DNA of 38,381 nt from Alcaligenaceae bacterium (GTDB taxonomy: Bacteria; Pseudomonadota; Gammaproteobacteria; Burkholderiales; Burkholderiaceae_B). The stretch spans positions 1 through 38,381 of the forward strand of contig JAAYGT010000098.1 of NCBI GenBank assembly GCA_012727555.1, written 5' to 3'. This document shows positions 14,466-21,940 of this stretch, piece by piece. Numbering within the stretch: the first letter of the stretch is position 1; each line of letters opens with the position of its first letter. Both the position numbers and the translations under genes were made by a program. Below the pieces are notes generated by a model that had not been told where the DNA came from, searched no databases, and saw only the letters and a program-made list of their open reading frames with translations.

Positions 14466-16241
14466 TCAGGCGAAGCTGGGACGACGTGCAGCCGGTTTGC
14501 TGCTGCGGTCGGCGCCGCTTTTGTGGCTGAAGCCGTCACGCGAAGCCGGACGTGCCTTGCCTTGACCGGCAAATTCCGGGCGACCAGCACCTGTGCGCTT
14601 GGCGAAGGCGGGACGATCACCGAAAGCGGGGCGGTCGTTGGCAAAGTCAGAACGGGGTTTCCGATCGCCGAAGGCAGGGCGGTCGCCTGCGGCGCCATGG
14701 GGCTTGCGGTCGCCGTAGGCAGGACGATCACCATAGGCGGGGCGTGCTGCGCGGTCGGCGTAGCCTTCACGGGCGGCGGGGCGGCCTTCGGTGCGTTTGG
14801 CGTACGATGGGCGGTCACTGAAACCGGCGCGGTCACCCGCAAAGCCGCCACGTTCGTTGTTGGCGCGATCACCGGCAAACGCGGGGCGGTCGCCTGTTTC
14901 GCGACGGGGGCCATTCTGGAAGCCTGCGCGGTCGTCGTCGGCAAAGCGGCCTGGGCCGGCTGGTTTGTGGCCGCCCGCTTTGTAGCCACCGGCCTTGTAA
15001 CCGCCAGCTTTATGGCCACCGAAACCGCCACGGCTGTTGTCGTTGCCGAAGCGCTTGCCGCCACCCTGGCCTTTGCGGTCGGTGTAGGTGGGGCGTACCG
15101 TTTTACGGGGCTCCAGGCCGGCGATGACGTCGGACGGGATGGGTTGGCCGATGAAGTGTTCGATACGGCGCACTTTATGGCGTTCGGAATGCGTGGCCAG
15201 CGTGAAGGCCAGGCCATCGCGACCGGCACGGCCGGTGCGGCCGATGCGGTGCACGTAGTCTTCGGCCTGCATGGGCAGATCGTAGTTCACGGCGTGGCTG
15301 ATGCCTTGAACGTCGATGCCGCGTGCGGCAACGTCGGTGGCAACCAGAATGCGCAGTTTGCCTTTTTGCAGCAGGCCCAGGGTGCGGGTACGCTGGCGCT
15401 GGTTCATGTCGCCGTGCAGGGCGGCTGCCGCAAAACCTTGTTCGGCCAGACGTTCTGCCAGATCGTCGGCGCCACGTTTGGTGGACGTGAAAACGATGGC
15501 CTGGTCAACGCTGGCATCGCGCAGCAGGTGGTCAAGCAGGCGCATTTTGTGGCTGGCGTCGTCGGCGTAGAGCAAGCTTTGTGTAATGTTGCTGTGGCGT
15601 GATGTTTGGCTGGTGAGCTGGATTTGTTCCGGATCACGCATGAGCGTGGCGCCCAGACGGGCAATGTTGCCGTCGAGCGTGGCCGAGAACAACAGGGTCT
15701 GGCGCGATTTCGGTGTGCTGGCCACAATGGTTTCGATGTCTTCGATGAAACCCATGTCGAGCATGCGGTCGGCTTCGTCGAGTACCAGGGTGTGCACCGT
15801 GGACAAGTTCACGCGCTTGGCCTGCAGGTGATCGATCAGGCGGCCGGGTGTGGCCACCAGAACGTCAACTCGGCGCGAAAGCGCTTTCAGTTGGGCGCCG
15901 TAAGGCATGCCGCCCACCACGGTGGCAATGCGCAGGTCTTTGATGTGCGCGCCATAGGTTTTGGTGGCTTCGGCCACTTGCATGGCCAGTTCGCGGGTGG
16001 GGGTCAGTACCAGGACCTGAACGCCCGTGCCTTTGTTGGCGGGCATGTTGGCAATACGGTTCAATGCGGGCAGCATGAAGGCGGCGGTTTTGCCGCTGCC
16101 GGTCTGGGCAGAAACCATCAGGTCGGCGCCGGCCAGGGCGCGTGGAATGGACGCAGCCTGAACGGGTGTGGGTTCAGTGAAGCCGGTTTTGAGAACAGCC
16201 GACAGAATGGAGGGGGCAAGGCCCAGGTTTTCAAAAGACAT
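14466..16241 (-). CDS. rhlE: DEAD-box RNA helicase, RhlE type
   Basis: An ATP-dependent RNA unwinding enzyme used in ribosome assembly and RNA decay, often in the cold. The 591-residue protein starts at MSFENLGLAPS with an AAAAGGA ribosome site. The core shows the Q motif (GFTEPTPVQ, 20-28), AQTGSGKT (45-52), DEAD (155-158), SAT (186-188) and HRIGRTGRAGRDG (331-343). Residues about 380-591 are a basic, low-complexity tail with KAGGYKAGGYKAGG repeats and many DRPAFGDR/DRPAYGDR units, likely disordered and RNA-binding. The gene stands alone, with a long leader and its own terminator. Confidence 0.93.
   Translation of the reverse strand: MSFENLGLAPSILSAVLKTGFTEPTPVQAASIPRALAGADLMVSAQTGSGKTAAFMLPALNRIANMPANKGTGVQVLVLTPTRELAMQVAEATKTYGAHIKDLRIATVVGGMPYGAQLKALSRRVDVLVATPGRLIDHLQAKRVNLSTVHTLVLDEADRMLDMGFIEDIETIVASTPKSRQTLLFSATLDGNIARLGATLMRDPEQIQLTSQTSRHSNITQSLLYADDASHKMRLLDHLLRDASVDQAIVFTSTKRGADDLAERLAEQGFAAAALHGDMNQRQRTRTLGLLQKGKLRILVATDVAARGIDVQGISHAVNYDLPMQAEDYVHRIGRTGRAGRDGLAFTLATHSERHKVRRIEHFIGQPIPSDVIAGLEPRKTVRPTYTDRKGQGGGKRFGNDNSRGGFGGHKAGGYKAGGYKAGGHKPAGPGRFADDDRAGFQNGPRRETGDRPAFAGDRANNERGGFAGDRAGFSDRPSYAKRTEGRPAAREGYADRAARPAYGDRPAYGDRKPHGAAGDRPAFGDRKPRSDFANDRPAFGDRPAFAKRTGAGRPEFAGQGKARPASRDGFSHKSGADRSSKPAARRPSFA
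14964..15011 (-). repeat. 12-nt tandem repeat in the helicase tail
   Basis: Four near-identical 12-nt units encode KAGG-Y/H repeats (residues 411-426 of the helicase). In-frame unit gain or loss would change tail length without breaking the gene. Confidence 0.6.
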
Positions 16242-16500
16242 GAGTATCCTTTTGCCGTACGAAAACGGCAATGCAGGGCACGGACGCAGGGGAAAGGGTC
16301 TGTGCGCAGATTGATTGGAAGCATCGTGCCGACCAGATCAACCCGGCATCGGCCATGCGCGCAAGCGGCACGGCAAAAGGTTCTGGAGGTCAGGGAGCGA
16401 TGGCGTTCAACATGGGTGCTGAGATAATTCAGTAACTGCTAGCGGCAGCACGTGCTGCTTGAAAATGTGAACGCATTCAGTGTGCAGTGCCGCTATTATA
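16242..16500 (-). promoter_or_regulatory. Helicase promoter and long 5' leader
   Basis: On the minus strand a perfect TATAAT lies at 16495-16500, but no good -35 is seen at 16-18 nt. A start near 16488 would give a leader of about 245 nt, long for a simple gene. The leader contains a 14-bp perfect palindrome, GCAGCACGTGCTGC (16445-16458), and no coding frame of note. Long leaders are common on cold-responsive helicase mRNAs, so control by temperature or RNA structure is plausible but not shown. Confidence 0.4.
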
Positions 16501-16573
16501 GACAGAGAAGCCTTTACGGGGAAACCCTTATTCGTGAAAAATTGCATTTTTGTTGCAAAACAGGGACCACGCC

Positions 16574-17305
16574 GTGGATAAACCAACGACAAAGGCCGCG
16601 CTGCCTGCCGGATCTGGATCATCCACAGTGGAATCCGGGCCATCAACACCGAACGTCATTCCCGGTGCCAGCGCCGGCATCATCGGCCTTGTGCTGGCGG
16701 CCGGCCAGGGAACCCGCTTTGATCCATCCGGTCGCCTGAACAAGCTGATGCAACCTTTGCCGGGTGGCATGCGGGTGGTTGACCAGACCATTGCCCGTGT
16801 GCGTGCCGGTGTCGATGCCGTGGTGGCGGTGGTTGGTGCCCTGGACTCCCCGGTGGCGCAGCACCTGCAGCAATTGCAGGTGCCCGTGGTGCTGTGCGCA
16901 CAGGCCCGGCAGGGCATGGGCCACAGCGTGGCCGCCGGCGTGGCTGCCACACAGGCCGAAACAGGCTGGATCATTGCCTTGGCGGACATGCCCTTCGTGG
17001 CGTGCGAAACAGTGCAGGCGCTGGCAGCCGCCCTGCGTGCGGGTGCGCCCTGTGCCGTGCCTTTTTTCAAGGGCGTACGGGGTAACCCCGTGGCCTTTCA
17101 GGCCGCCTGGCGTTCCACCTTGCTGAACCTGACGGGTGATCAGGGGGCGCGTCATTTGTTGCAGCAGCCAGGGGTTGTGCAGCTGAATGTACCGGATCCC
17201 GGCGTGTTGCGTGATGTGGATACGCCGGCTGATCTGGTGGGCGTTGAAATCAGGTGTCGCGCTGGTTCTTGGCCTGTTCCACGTCCAGATCCCGGGGCAG
17301 GGTGA
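16574..17305 (+). CDS. MocA-like molybdenum cofactor cytidylyltransferase
   Basis: A 243-residue nucleotidyltransferase of the MobA/MocA family that most likely converts molybdopterin to the MCD cofactor used by xanthine-oxidase-type enzymes. It has the N-terminal signature LAAGQGTRF (41-49) with K57, an AQARQGMGHSVAAGV segment, the metal-binding ALADMPFV, a GNPVAFQ loop and DVDTPADL near the end. The start is taken as GTG at 16574 with AGGGA upstream; a TTG at 16550 is an alternative. It is convergent with xdhC and overlaps it by 56 nt. Placement beside the cox-type operon supports a role in maturing that enzyme. Confidence 0.85.
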   Translation: MDKPTTKAALPAGSGSSTVESGPSTPNVIPGASAGIIGLVLAAGQGTRFDPSGRLNKLMQPLPGGMRVVDQTIARVRAGVDAVVAVVGALDSPVAQHLQQLQVPVVLCAQARQGMGHSVAAGVAATQAETGWIIALADMPFVACETVQALAAALRAGAPCAVPFFKGVRGNPVAFQAAWRSTLLNLTGDQGARHLLQQPGVVQLNVPDPGVLRDVDTPADLVGVEIRCRAGSWPVPRPDPGAG

Positions 17306-18269
17306 CCCCGTTTTTTACGGCCAGCACTTCCGCCATGATGCTCACGGCAATTTCCGGTGGGGTCTTGCTGCCAATGTAAATGCCGATCGGCCCGCGCAGG
17401 CGTTTCAGCGAGTCTTCAGTTTGCCCGAAATGTTCGATCATGCGTTCGCGCCGTGCCTGGTTGTTGCGTCGTGAACCGATGGCGCCTACATAGAAGGCCT
17501 CGGTTTCAAGGGCTTCCAGCAGGGCCAGATCATCGAGTTTGGGGTCGTGGGTCAGGGCAATCACGCAACTGCGCTGGTCGGGCCTGAAGGCCGTAACCAC
17601 GTCATCCGGCATGCCGGTGACCAGGCGTGCACCTTCAACCGCCCAGCCTTGCCGGTATTCTTCACGCGGATCGCAAACCGTGACATCAAACCCGTTGAAC
17701 AGGGCCATGGTGGCCAGATAACCGGCCATGTGGCCTGCGCCGATCAGCAGCATGCGATACGCCGGCCCGAAGGTATTAACCAGTTCGGTGTCGGAAATAC
17801 TGAGCCGGGCGGGCGCATCGGCCACGCGCTGGGTAACCCGGCCGTCGGCCAGTTGTACCGTGCGGTGCATGGAACGCCCCTGTTCAAGCGTGTTGACCAG
17901 TTCGTCGAGCAATGCGGCATCGGGGTCGTATTCCAGCAGCAGTTCCAGGGTGCCACCGCAGGGCAGGCCAAAACGGTGGGCTTCATCGGCGGTAATACCG
18001 TACTTCACGAAAACGGGTGGTCCACCGGGCAATGCCTGCGTGGCATGGTTGCCGGCATAGGCACGTGTATAGCGATCGATCAGGTCGTCTTCGATGCAAC
18101 CGCCCGAAACGGACCCCGACACCGTACCGGTTTCGCACAGGGCCATGATCGAACCCACCGGGCGAGGTGACGACCCCCAGGTGCGTACCACGGTAGCCAG
18201 CAGGGCCCGCTGGCCGGCCTTGCGCCAGCCGCGCAGGGTGCGCAACACCATGACATCCAGGTTTTCCAT
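17250..18269 (-). CDS. XdhC/CoxI family molybdenum-enzyme maturation protein
   Basis: A 339-residue protein of the XdhC/CoxI family, which binds the molybdenum cofactor, helps its sulfuration and inserts it into xanthine-dehydrogenase-type enzymes. The N-terminal XdhC domain has GSSPRPVGS and GSVSGGCIEDD (52-62). The C-terminal Rossmann-like domain has LLIGAGHMAGYLATMALF followed by an acidic strand end (VCDPREEYR) and YVGAIGSRRNN. The ATG at 18269 follows an AAGG site, 4 nt after the coxG stop. It is the last gene of the cox-type operon, and its 3' end overlaps the convergent MocA-like gene. Confidence 0.9.
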   Translation of the reverse strand: MENLDVMVLRTLRGWRKAGQRALLATVVRTWGSSPRPVGSIMALCETGTVSGSVSGGCIEDDLIDRYTRAYAGNHATQALPGGPPVFVKYGITADEAHRFGLPCGGTLELLLEYDPDAALLDELVNTLEQGRSMHRTVQLADGRVTQRVADAPARLSISDTELVNTFGPAYRMLLIGAGHMAGYLATMALFNGFDVTVCDPREEYRQGWAVEGARLVTGMPDDVVTAFRPDQRSCVIALTHDPKLDDLALLEALETEAFYVGAIGSRRNNQARRERMIEHFGQTEDSLKRLRGPIGIYIGSKTPPEIAVSIMAEVLAVKNGVTLPRDLDVEQAKNQRDT

Positions 18270-18273
18270 GGCC

Positions 18274-18951
18274 TTAGTTCCCGCTGGCAAATACAATCAC
18301 AATAATGGCTGCGGCGGCGGCACCCCACACCCACAAGGGAATGCCACTGCGCGTTTTTGCGGGCTGGACCTGGCCAGCGTGTGTGGGTGCGCCCTGGGCC
18401 GGATCGGTTGTGTGACTGGATTCGGCGCTGTTCTGCGAACCGGCCGCGTCACTGGGCTCTGCAGTGCCTGGCGTCTCGGCAACCGCATCGGCAACCGCAT
18501 CGGCCGCATAGCGTCGCTGCATTTCTTCATCAAAGCGTTTGAAGAAATCGTCGGCCATGGATTTGGCCGTGCCGTCGATCAGGCGCTGGCCGAGCTGGGC
18601 AATTTTGCCGCCCACCGAGGCATGGACGGTGTAGGCCAGTTCACAGCCGTGTTCGGTGGGTGTGAGCGTGACCTGGGCGTTCCCTTTGCCAAAACCGGCG
18701 GCGCCGCCTTTGCCCTCGAAGTTCAGCTGGTAGCTTGCCGGCGGGTTCAGGTCGCCGAGCACAATGGTGCCGTTGAACTTGGCCGACACCGGTCCGATCT
18801 TGACCGAGACGTTCAGTGCGTAGGTGTTTTCATCGGTGGCGTCCAGGCTGTTGCAGCCCGGGATGCACAGTTTCAGGACCTCGGGATCATTCAAGGCATC
18901 CCAGGCCTGTTGTTGTGTGACGCTCAGTTGTCGGCTGGCTTGCATGTCCAT
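18274..18951 (-). CDS. coxG: CoxG family SRPBCC protein with C-terminal membrane anchor
   Basis: A 225-residue protein. Residues 1 to about 150 form a CoxG-type SRPBCC domain (LSVTQQQAWDALNDPEVLKL, CIPGCNSLDA, YTVHASVGGKIAQLGQRLID). A proline/threonine-rich linker follows, then a C-terminal hydrophobic helix (about 203-222). CoxG recruits CO-dehydrogenase-type enzymes to the membrane and is thought to carry quinone. The ATG has AAGGAG 7 nt upstream. The gene overlaps the end of coxE by 65 nt in another frame and lies 4 nt before xdhC. Confidence 0.9.
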   Translation of the reverse strand: MDMQASRQLSVTQQQAWDALNDPEVLKLCIPGCNSLDATDENTYALNVSVKIGPVSAKFNGTIVLGDLNPPASYQLNFEGKGGAAGFGKGNAQVTLTPTEHGCELAYTVHASVGGKIAQLGQRLIDGTAKSMADDFFKRFDEEMQRRYAADAVADAVAETPGTAEPSDAAGSQNSAESSHTTDPAQGAPTHAGQVQPAKTRSGIPLWVWGAAAAAIIVIVFASGN

Positions 18952-20161
18952 GACGGGGCTCCTTGGGGTTCGGGTTTTTGATGAGTTCAGCCAGGCTGTG
19001 CGCCAGCTGGTTCAATGAGTGCAGGTTGTGCACGGCCAGCATGGCGTGGCAGTGGGTGTGCAGGGCCTGTGCCCCCTGGGCCAAGGGTGCGTAGCCGTCG
19101 AAGCGTAGCAGGGGATTCAGCCACAGCAGACGGCCGCAGCGCCGGCGCACACGGGCCAGTTGGGTGTGCAGCAGGGTTGGGTCGCCGGTATCCAGGCCAT
19201 CGGATACCAGCAGCACCAGGCTGCGCCGCCCGACCAGGCAGCGGGCATGGTGCTGGTGCAGCGTTTGCAGGCATTCCCCCAGCCGTGTGCCGCCCGCGAA
19301 ATCGGTAATGCTCTGGTTGGCCTGTTCCAGCATCTGATCGGTGTCGGCGGCGCGAAAGGCCCCATGCAGCGGGGTAAGGTGCGTGCCGATGGCAAAGACC
19401 TGGCGTTGTCGGCAGGCACGGGTTGCCGCGTGCAGAAAGGCCAGCAGCAAGCGGGTGTAGCGTTCCATGGAACCGGACACATCGACCAGCACAACCAGGG
19501 GGGGCGGTTCCAGCCTGCGCTGACGCCGGGGAATGTGGATGAGTTCGCCGCCTGTGCGCGCGGCCGCCCGCAGCACACCGGACCAGTGCGGCACGGCACC
19601 CCGGCCGGCCGGTCGCGTGCGCCGGCTGGCAAAGGGGGGCAATGGCAGGGGGATCTCGCGGGCCAGCCGCTCGACCAGTGCGTATTCATCGGCTGAAAGG
19701 CGGTTGAAATCGGCCTGCCTGAGCCGGTGCAGGGCGCTGGCTGTCATGGCGGCATCGAGTCGAAGATCGGCCGCCTGTGTGGCCGCCGCGGGGGGCGATG
19801 GGGGGCGTGGCGCCCGCAGTGCATCGGCTACACGCGGGCGGGGCCCGGGTTTGGCGTTGGCCGCCGGTGCCTTGGGCAGCATCTGGGCCAGCAGTTTGCG
19901 GGCCAGGTCAGGGTCCTTGAAAAAGGTGTCGAACAATTCGCTGAACACGGCGCGATCCTGCTCGCGGCTGACCAGAACCGTTTCAAGCGCGGCTTTGAGA
20001 TCAGGCCGTGATGCCAGCCCCACCAGCAACGCCGCGTGCTGGGCCAGGGCGATGCGTGAAGCATCAAGCGGCAGGCCGGCCCGGCGCAATGCCCGCCCGA
20101 AGGCGGACAGGTTGCTGGCCAGCTTGCCGTGGCGTGCATCGCCCAGTTGCGCTTGACTCAT
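18887..20161 (-). CDS. coxE: CoxE-like VWA domain protein
   Basis: A 424-residue protein with a Pro/Ala-rich middle region and a C-terminal von Willebrand A domain (about 220-395). The domain keeps the metal-site motif D227-V-S229-G-S231 and a later SDGLDTGD. CoxE works with the MoxR-type ATPase CoxD to mature the copper/molybdenum or molybdenum centre of CO-dehydrogenase-like enzymes. Its start overlaps the coxD stop by 4 nt (ATGA). The last 22 codons overlap coxG in another frame and encode a tail (KEPRHGHASQPTTERH) unlike the family, so the C-terminus may be under little constraint. Confidence 0.88.
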   Translation of the reverse strand: MSQAQLGDARHGKLASNLSAFGRALRRAGLPLDASRIALAQHAALLVGLASRPDLKAALETVLVSREQDRAVFSELFDTFFKDPDLARKLLAQMLPKAPAANAKPGPRPRVADALRAPRPPSPPAAATQAADLRLDAAMTASALHRLRQADFNRLSADEYALVERLAREIPLPLPPFASRRTRPAGRGAVPHWSGVLRAAARTGGELIHIPRRQRRLEPPPLVVLVDVSGSMERYTRLLLAFLHAATRACRQRQVFAIGTHLTPLHGAFRAADTDQMLEQANQSITDFAGGTRLGECLQTLHQHHARCLVGRRSLVLLVSDGLDTGDPTLLHTQLARVRRRCGRLLWLNPLLRFDGYAPLAQGAQALHTHCHAMLAVHNLHSLNQLAHSLAELIKNPNPKEPRHGHASQPTTERHTTTGLGCLE

Positions 20162-21135
20162 GGGCTTTGGTCAGCGGTGTCGAGCAGCCGGGCGGTGAGG
20201 TCCGGGGTGAGCGCGGCGACGTCATCGCGCTGCTTGAACAGGATGCCGGCGGTGTCGAAGACCACTTCAGGGTCGAGGATGAGGGTGTCGAGGGCCACCA
20301 GGGCACGGGCCCATTCCACGCTTTCTGCAATACCCGGTGTGCGCTGGAACTGCCCCTGGCTGCCGGCGATGCGCAACTGCTCGACAAACCGTGTGACTTG
20401 TTCAGACAAGCCCGGACCGGCCTGCGGAACACGTGACTGGATGATCTGCAGTTCACGCGCGCGATCGGGGTAGTCGAGCCAGTGATAAAGACAGCGCCGT
20501 TTGACAGCATCGTTCAGGTCGCGCGTGCGGTTGCTGGTGAGCAGGGTGACCGGTGTATGGAGCGCCTTGACGGTGCCGAGTTCGGGAATGCTGACCTGGT
20601 ATTCGCCCAGGTATTCCAGCAGGAAGGCTTCGAAGGGTTCGTCGGCACGGTCGATTTCATCGATGAGCAGCACGGCACCGGGCGCCGGGGTACGCAGCGC
20701 TTGCAGCAGGGGCCGTTCGATCAGGTAACGGGGCTGGTAGACCGAGGCCTCAAGGGAGTGCAGGGCATCGTTCGCAGGCAGGCTGTGCGGTGAATCGGCA
20801 CTGCAGGGCGCCGGCGTGGCCGGGTTGGTGGCCTGGGCCGGCAGTTCACGCTGGCCCTGCACCGCCCGCAGGTGCAGCAGTTGCGCCGTGTAGTTCCATT
20901 CGTACAGGGCATCGCGTTGTTCCAGGCCATCGTAGCACTGCAGCCGGATGAGTGCCCGGCCCAGGGCGGCCGCCAGGGCCTTGGCCAGCTCGGTTTTACC
21001 CACCCCGGGCTCGCCTTCGAGCAGCAGCGGGCGCTGCAGGCGCAGCGCCAGAAACACGGAAGTGACCAGGCGCCTGTCGGCGTAATAACCTTCCTTTTCA
21101 AGCGCCTGGGCCAGTTGCGTGATGGACTGGAACAC
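20158..21135 (-). CDS. coxD: MoxR/CoxD-type AAA+ ATPase
   Basis: A 325-residue MoxR-family ATPase with Walker A GEPGVGKT (41-48), Walker B AVLLIDEIDRADEPF and the sensor region TLLTSNRTRDLNDAVKRRC. In cox operons CoxD is a chaperone that, with the VWA protein CoxE, drives ATP-dependent assembly of the active-site centre. An insertion after the first subdomain (about 95-125: QATNPATPAPCSADS) is not typical of short MoxR proteins and may be a loop. It lies 5 nt after coxM and overlaps coxE by 4 nt. Confidence 0.9.
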   Translation of the reverse strand: MFQSITQLAQALEKEGYYADRRLVTSVFLALRLQRPLLLEGEPGVGKTELAKALAAALGRALIRLQCYDGLEQRDALYEWNYTAQLLHLRAVQGQRELPAQATNPATPAPCSADSPHSLPANDALHSLEASVYQPRYLIERPLLQALRTPAPGAVLLIDEIDRADEPFEAFLLEYLGEYQVSIPELGTVKALHTPVTLLTSNRTRDLNDAVKRRCLYHWLDYPDRARELQIIQSRVPQAGPGLSEQVTRFVEQLRIAGSQGQFQRTPGIAESVEWARALVALDTLILDPEVVFDTAGILFKQRDDVAALTPDLTARLLDTADQSP

Positions 21136-21140
21136 GGGGG

Positions 21141-21938
21141 TCAGCCCTGGGCCAGCGCCTGGGCCACGGCGCGTTGTGTCATGACCCGGGCCAGATGGGC
21201 GCGATAATGTGCACTGGCGTGCAGATCGGTGCTGAAATCGGCCGGATCAAGTGCCAGCGCAGCCAGTGTGTCGGGGCTGAATTGCCGGTTCAGCGCCTGT
21301 TCGAAGGCGGCTGCACGAAAGACCCCGTTACCAGCGCCGGTGATGGCCACCCGCACGCCCTGGGCTGTTTTGGCCACGCAGGCGCCCACCAGGGCAAAGC
21401 GCGAGGCCGGTTGCCGGAACTTCAGGTAGGCCGCCCGTTCAGGCACGGGGAACTGGATGGCCGTGATCAGTTCATCGGGTTCAAGGGCGGTGGTGAACAT
21501 GCCCTGGAAGAAGTCGTCGGCGGCCAGGGTACGGCGCGTGGTGTGTACGGTGGCGTTCAGGGCCAGCACAGCGGCCGGGTAGCAGGCGGCCGGGTCGTTG
21601 TTGGCCACCGACCCGCCCAGTGTGCCCATGGCGCGCACCTGACGGTCGCCGATGTTGCCGGCCAGGTCTGCCAGGGCAGGAATGCTCTGGCGGACATCGG
21701 GGTGTGTTGCAACCTGGGCATGGCGTGCCATGGCGCCAATGACCACTGTAGTGCCTTCGCGGCGGATGGCGGCCAGTTCAGGCATGTGGGCAAGGTCGAC
21801 CAGTTGTTCCGGACTGGCCAGGCGCAGCTTCATGGAGGCCAGCAACGTTTGGCCGCCGGCCAGGGCCTGGGCGCCGCTGGCCAGCAGTGCCGTGGCCTGA
21901 TCCAGGGTGGCGGGACGTTCCAGTGTGAATGGGTACAT
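21141..21938 (-). CDS. coxM: Molybdenum hydroxylase FAD-binding subunit (CoxM-like)
   Basis: A 265-residue medium subunit of the CO-dehydrogenase/xanthine-dehydrogenase family. It passes electrons from the iron-sulfur subunit to the acceptor through FAD. FAD-binding motifs are present: ALAGGQTLLASMKLRL (near 26-41) and NIGDRQVRAMGTLGGSVANND (around 95-115). The ATG at 21938 has AAGGAG 8 nt upstream; open frame beyond it runs into coxL and is rejected. It starts 2 nt after the coxL stop, and the coxS-L-M order is that of form II operons. Confidence 0.92.
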   Translation of the reverse strand: MYPFTLERPATLDQATALLASGAQALAGGQTLLASMKLRLASPEQLVDLAHMPELAAIRREGTTVVIGAMARHAQVATHPDVRQSIPALADLAGNIGDRQVRAMGTLGGSVANNDPAACYPAAVLALNATVHTTRRTLAADDFFQGMFTTALEPDELITAIQFPVPERAAYLKFRQPASRFALVGACVAKTAQGVRVAITGAGNGVFRAAAFEQALNRQFSPDTLAALALDPADFSTDLHASAHYRAHLARVMTQRAVAQALAQG

Positions 21939-21940
21939 GG

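Noticed and set aside
14403-15602. 399-codon plus-strand frame opposite the helicase
   Set aside because: Ala/Val/Gly-rich translation produced by the repetitive helicase tail read backwards; no start signal and it covers the helicase 3' end.
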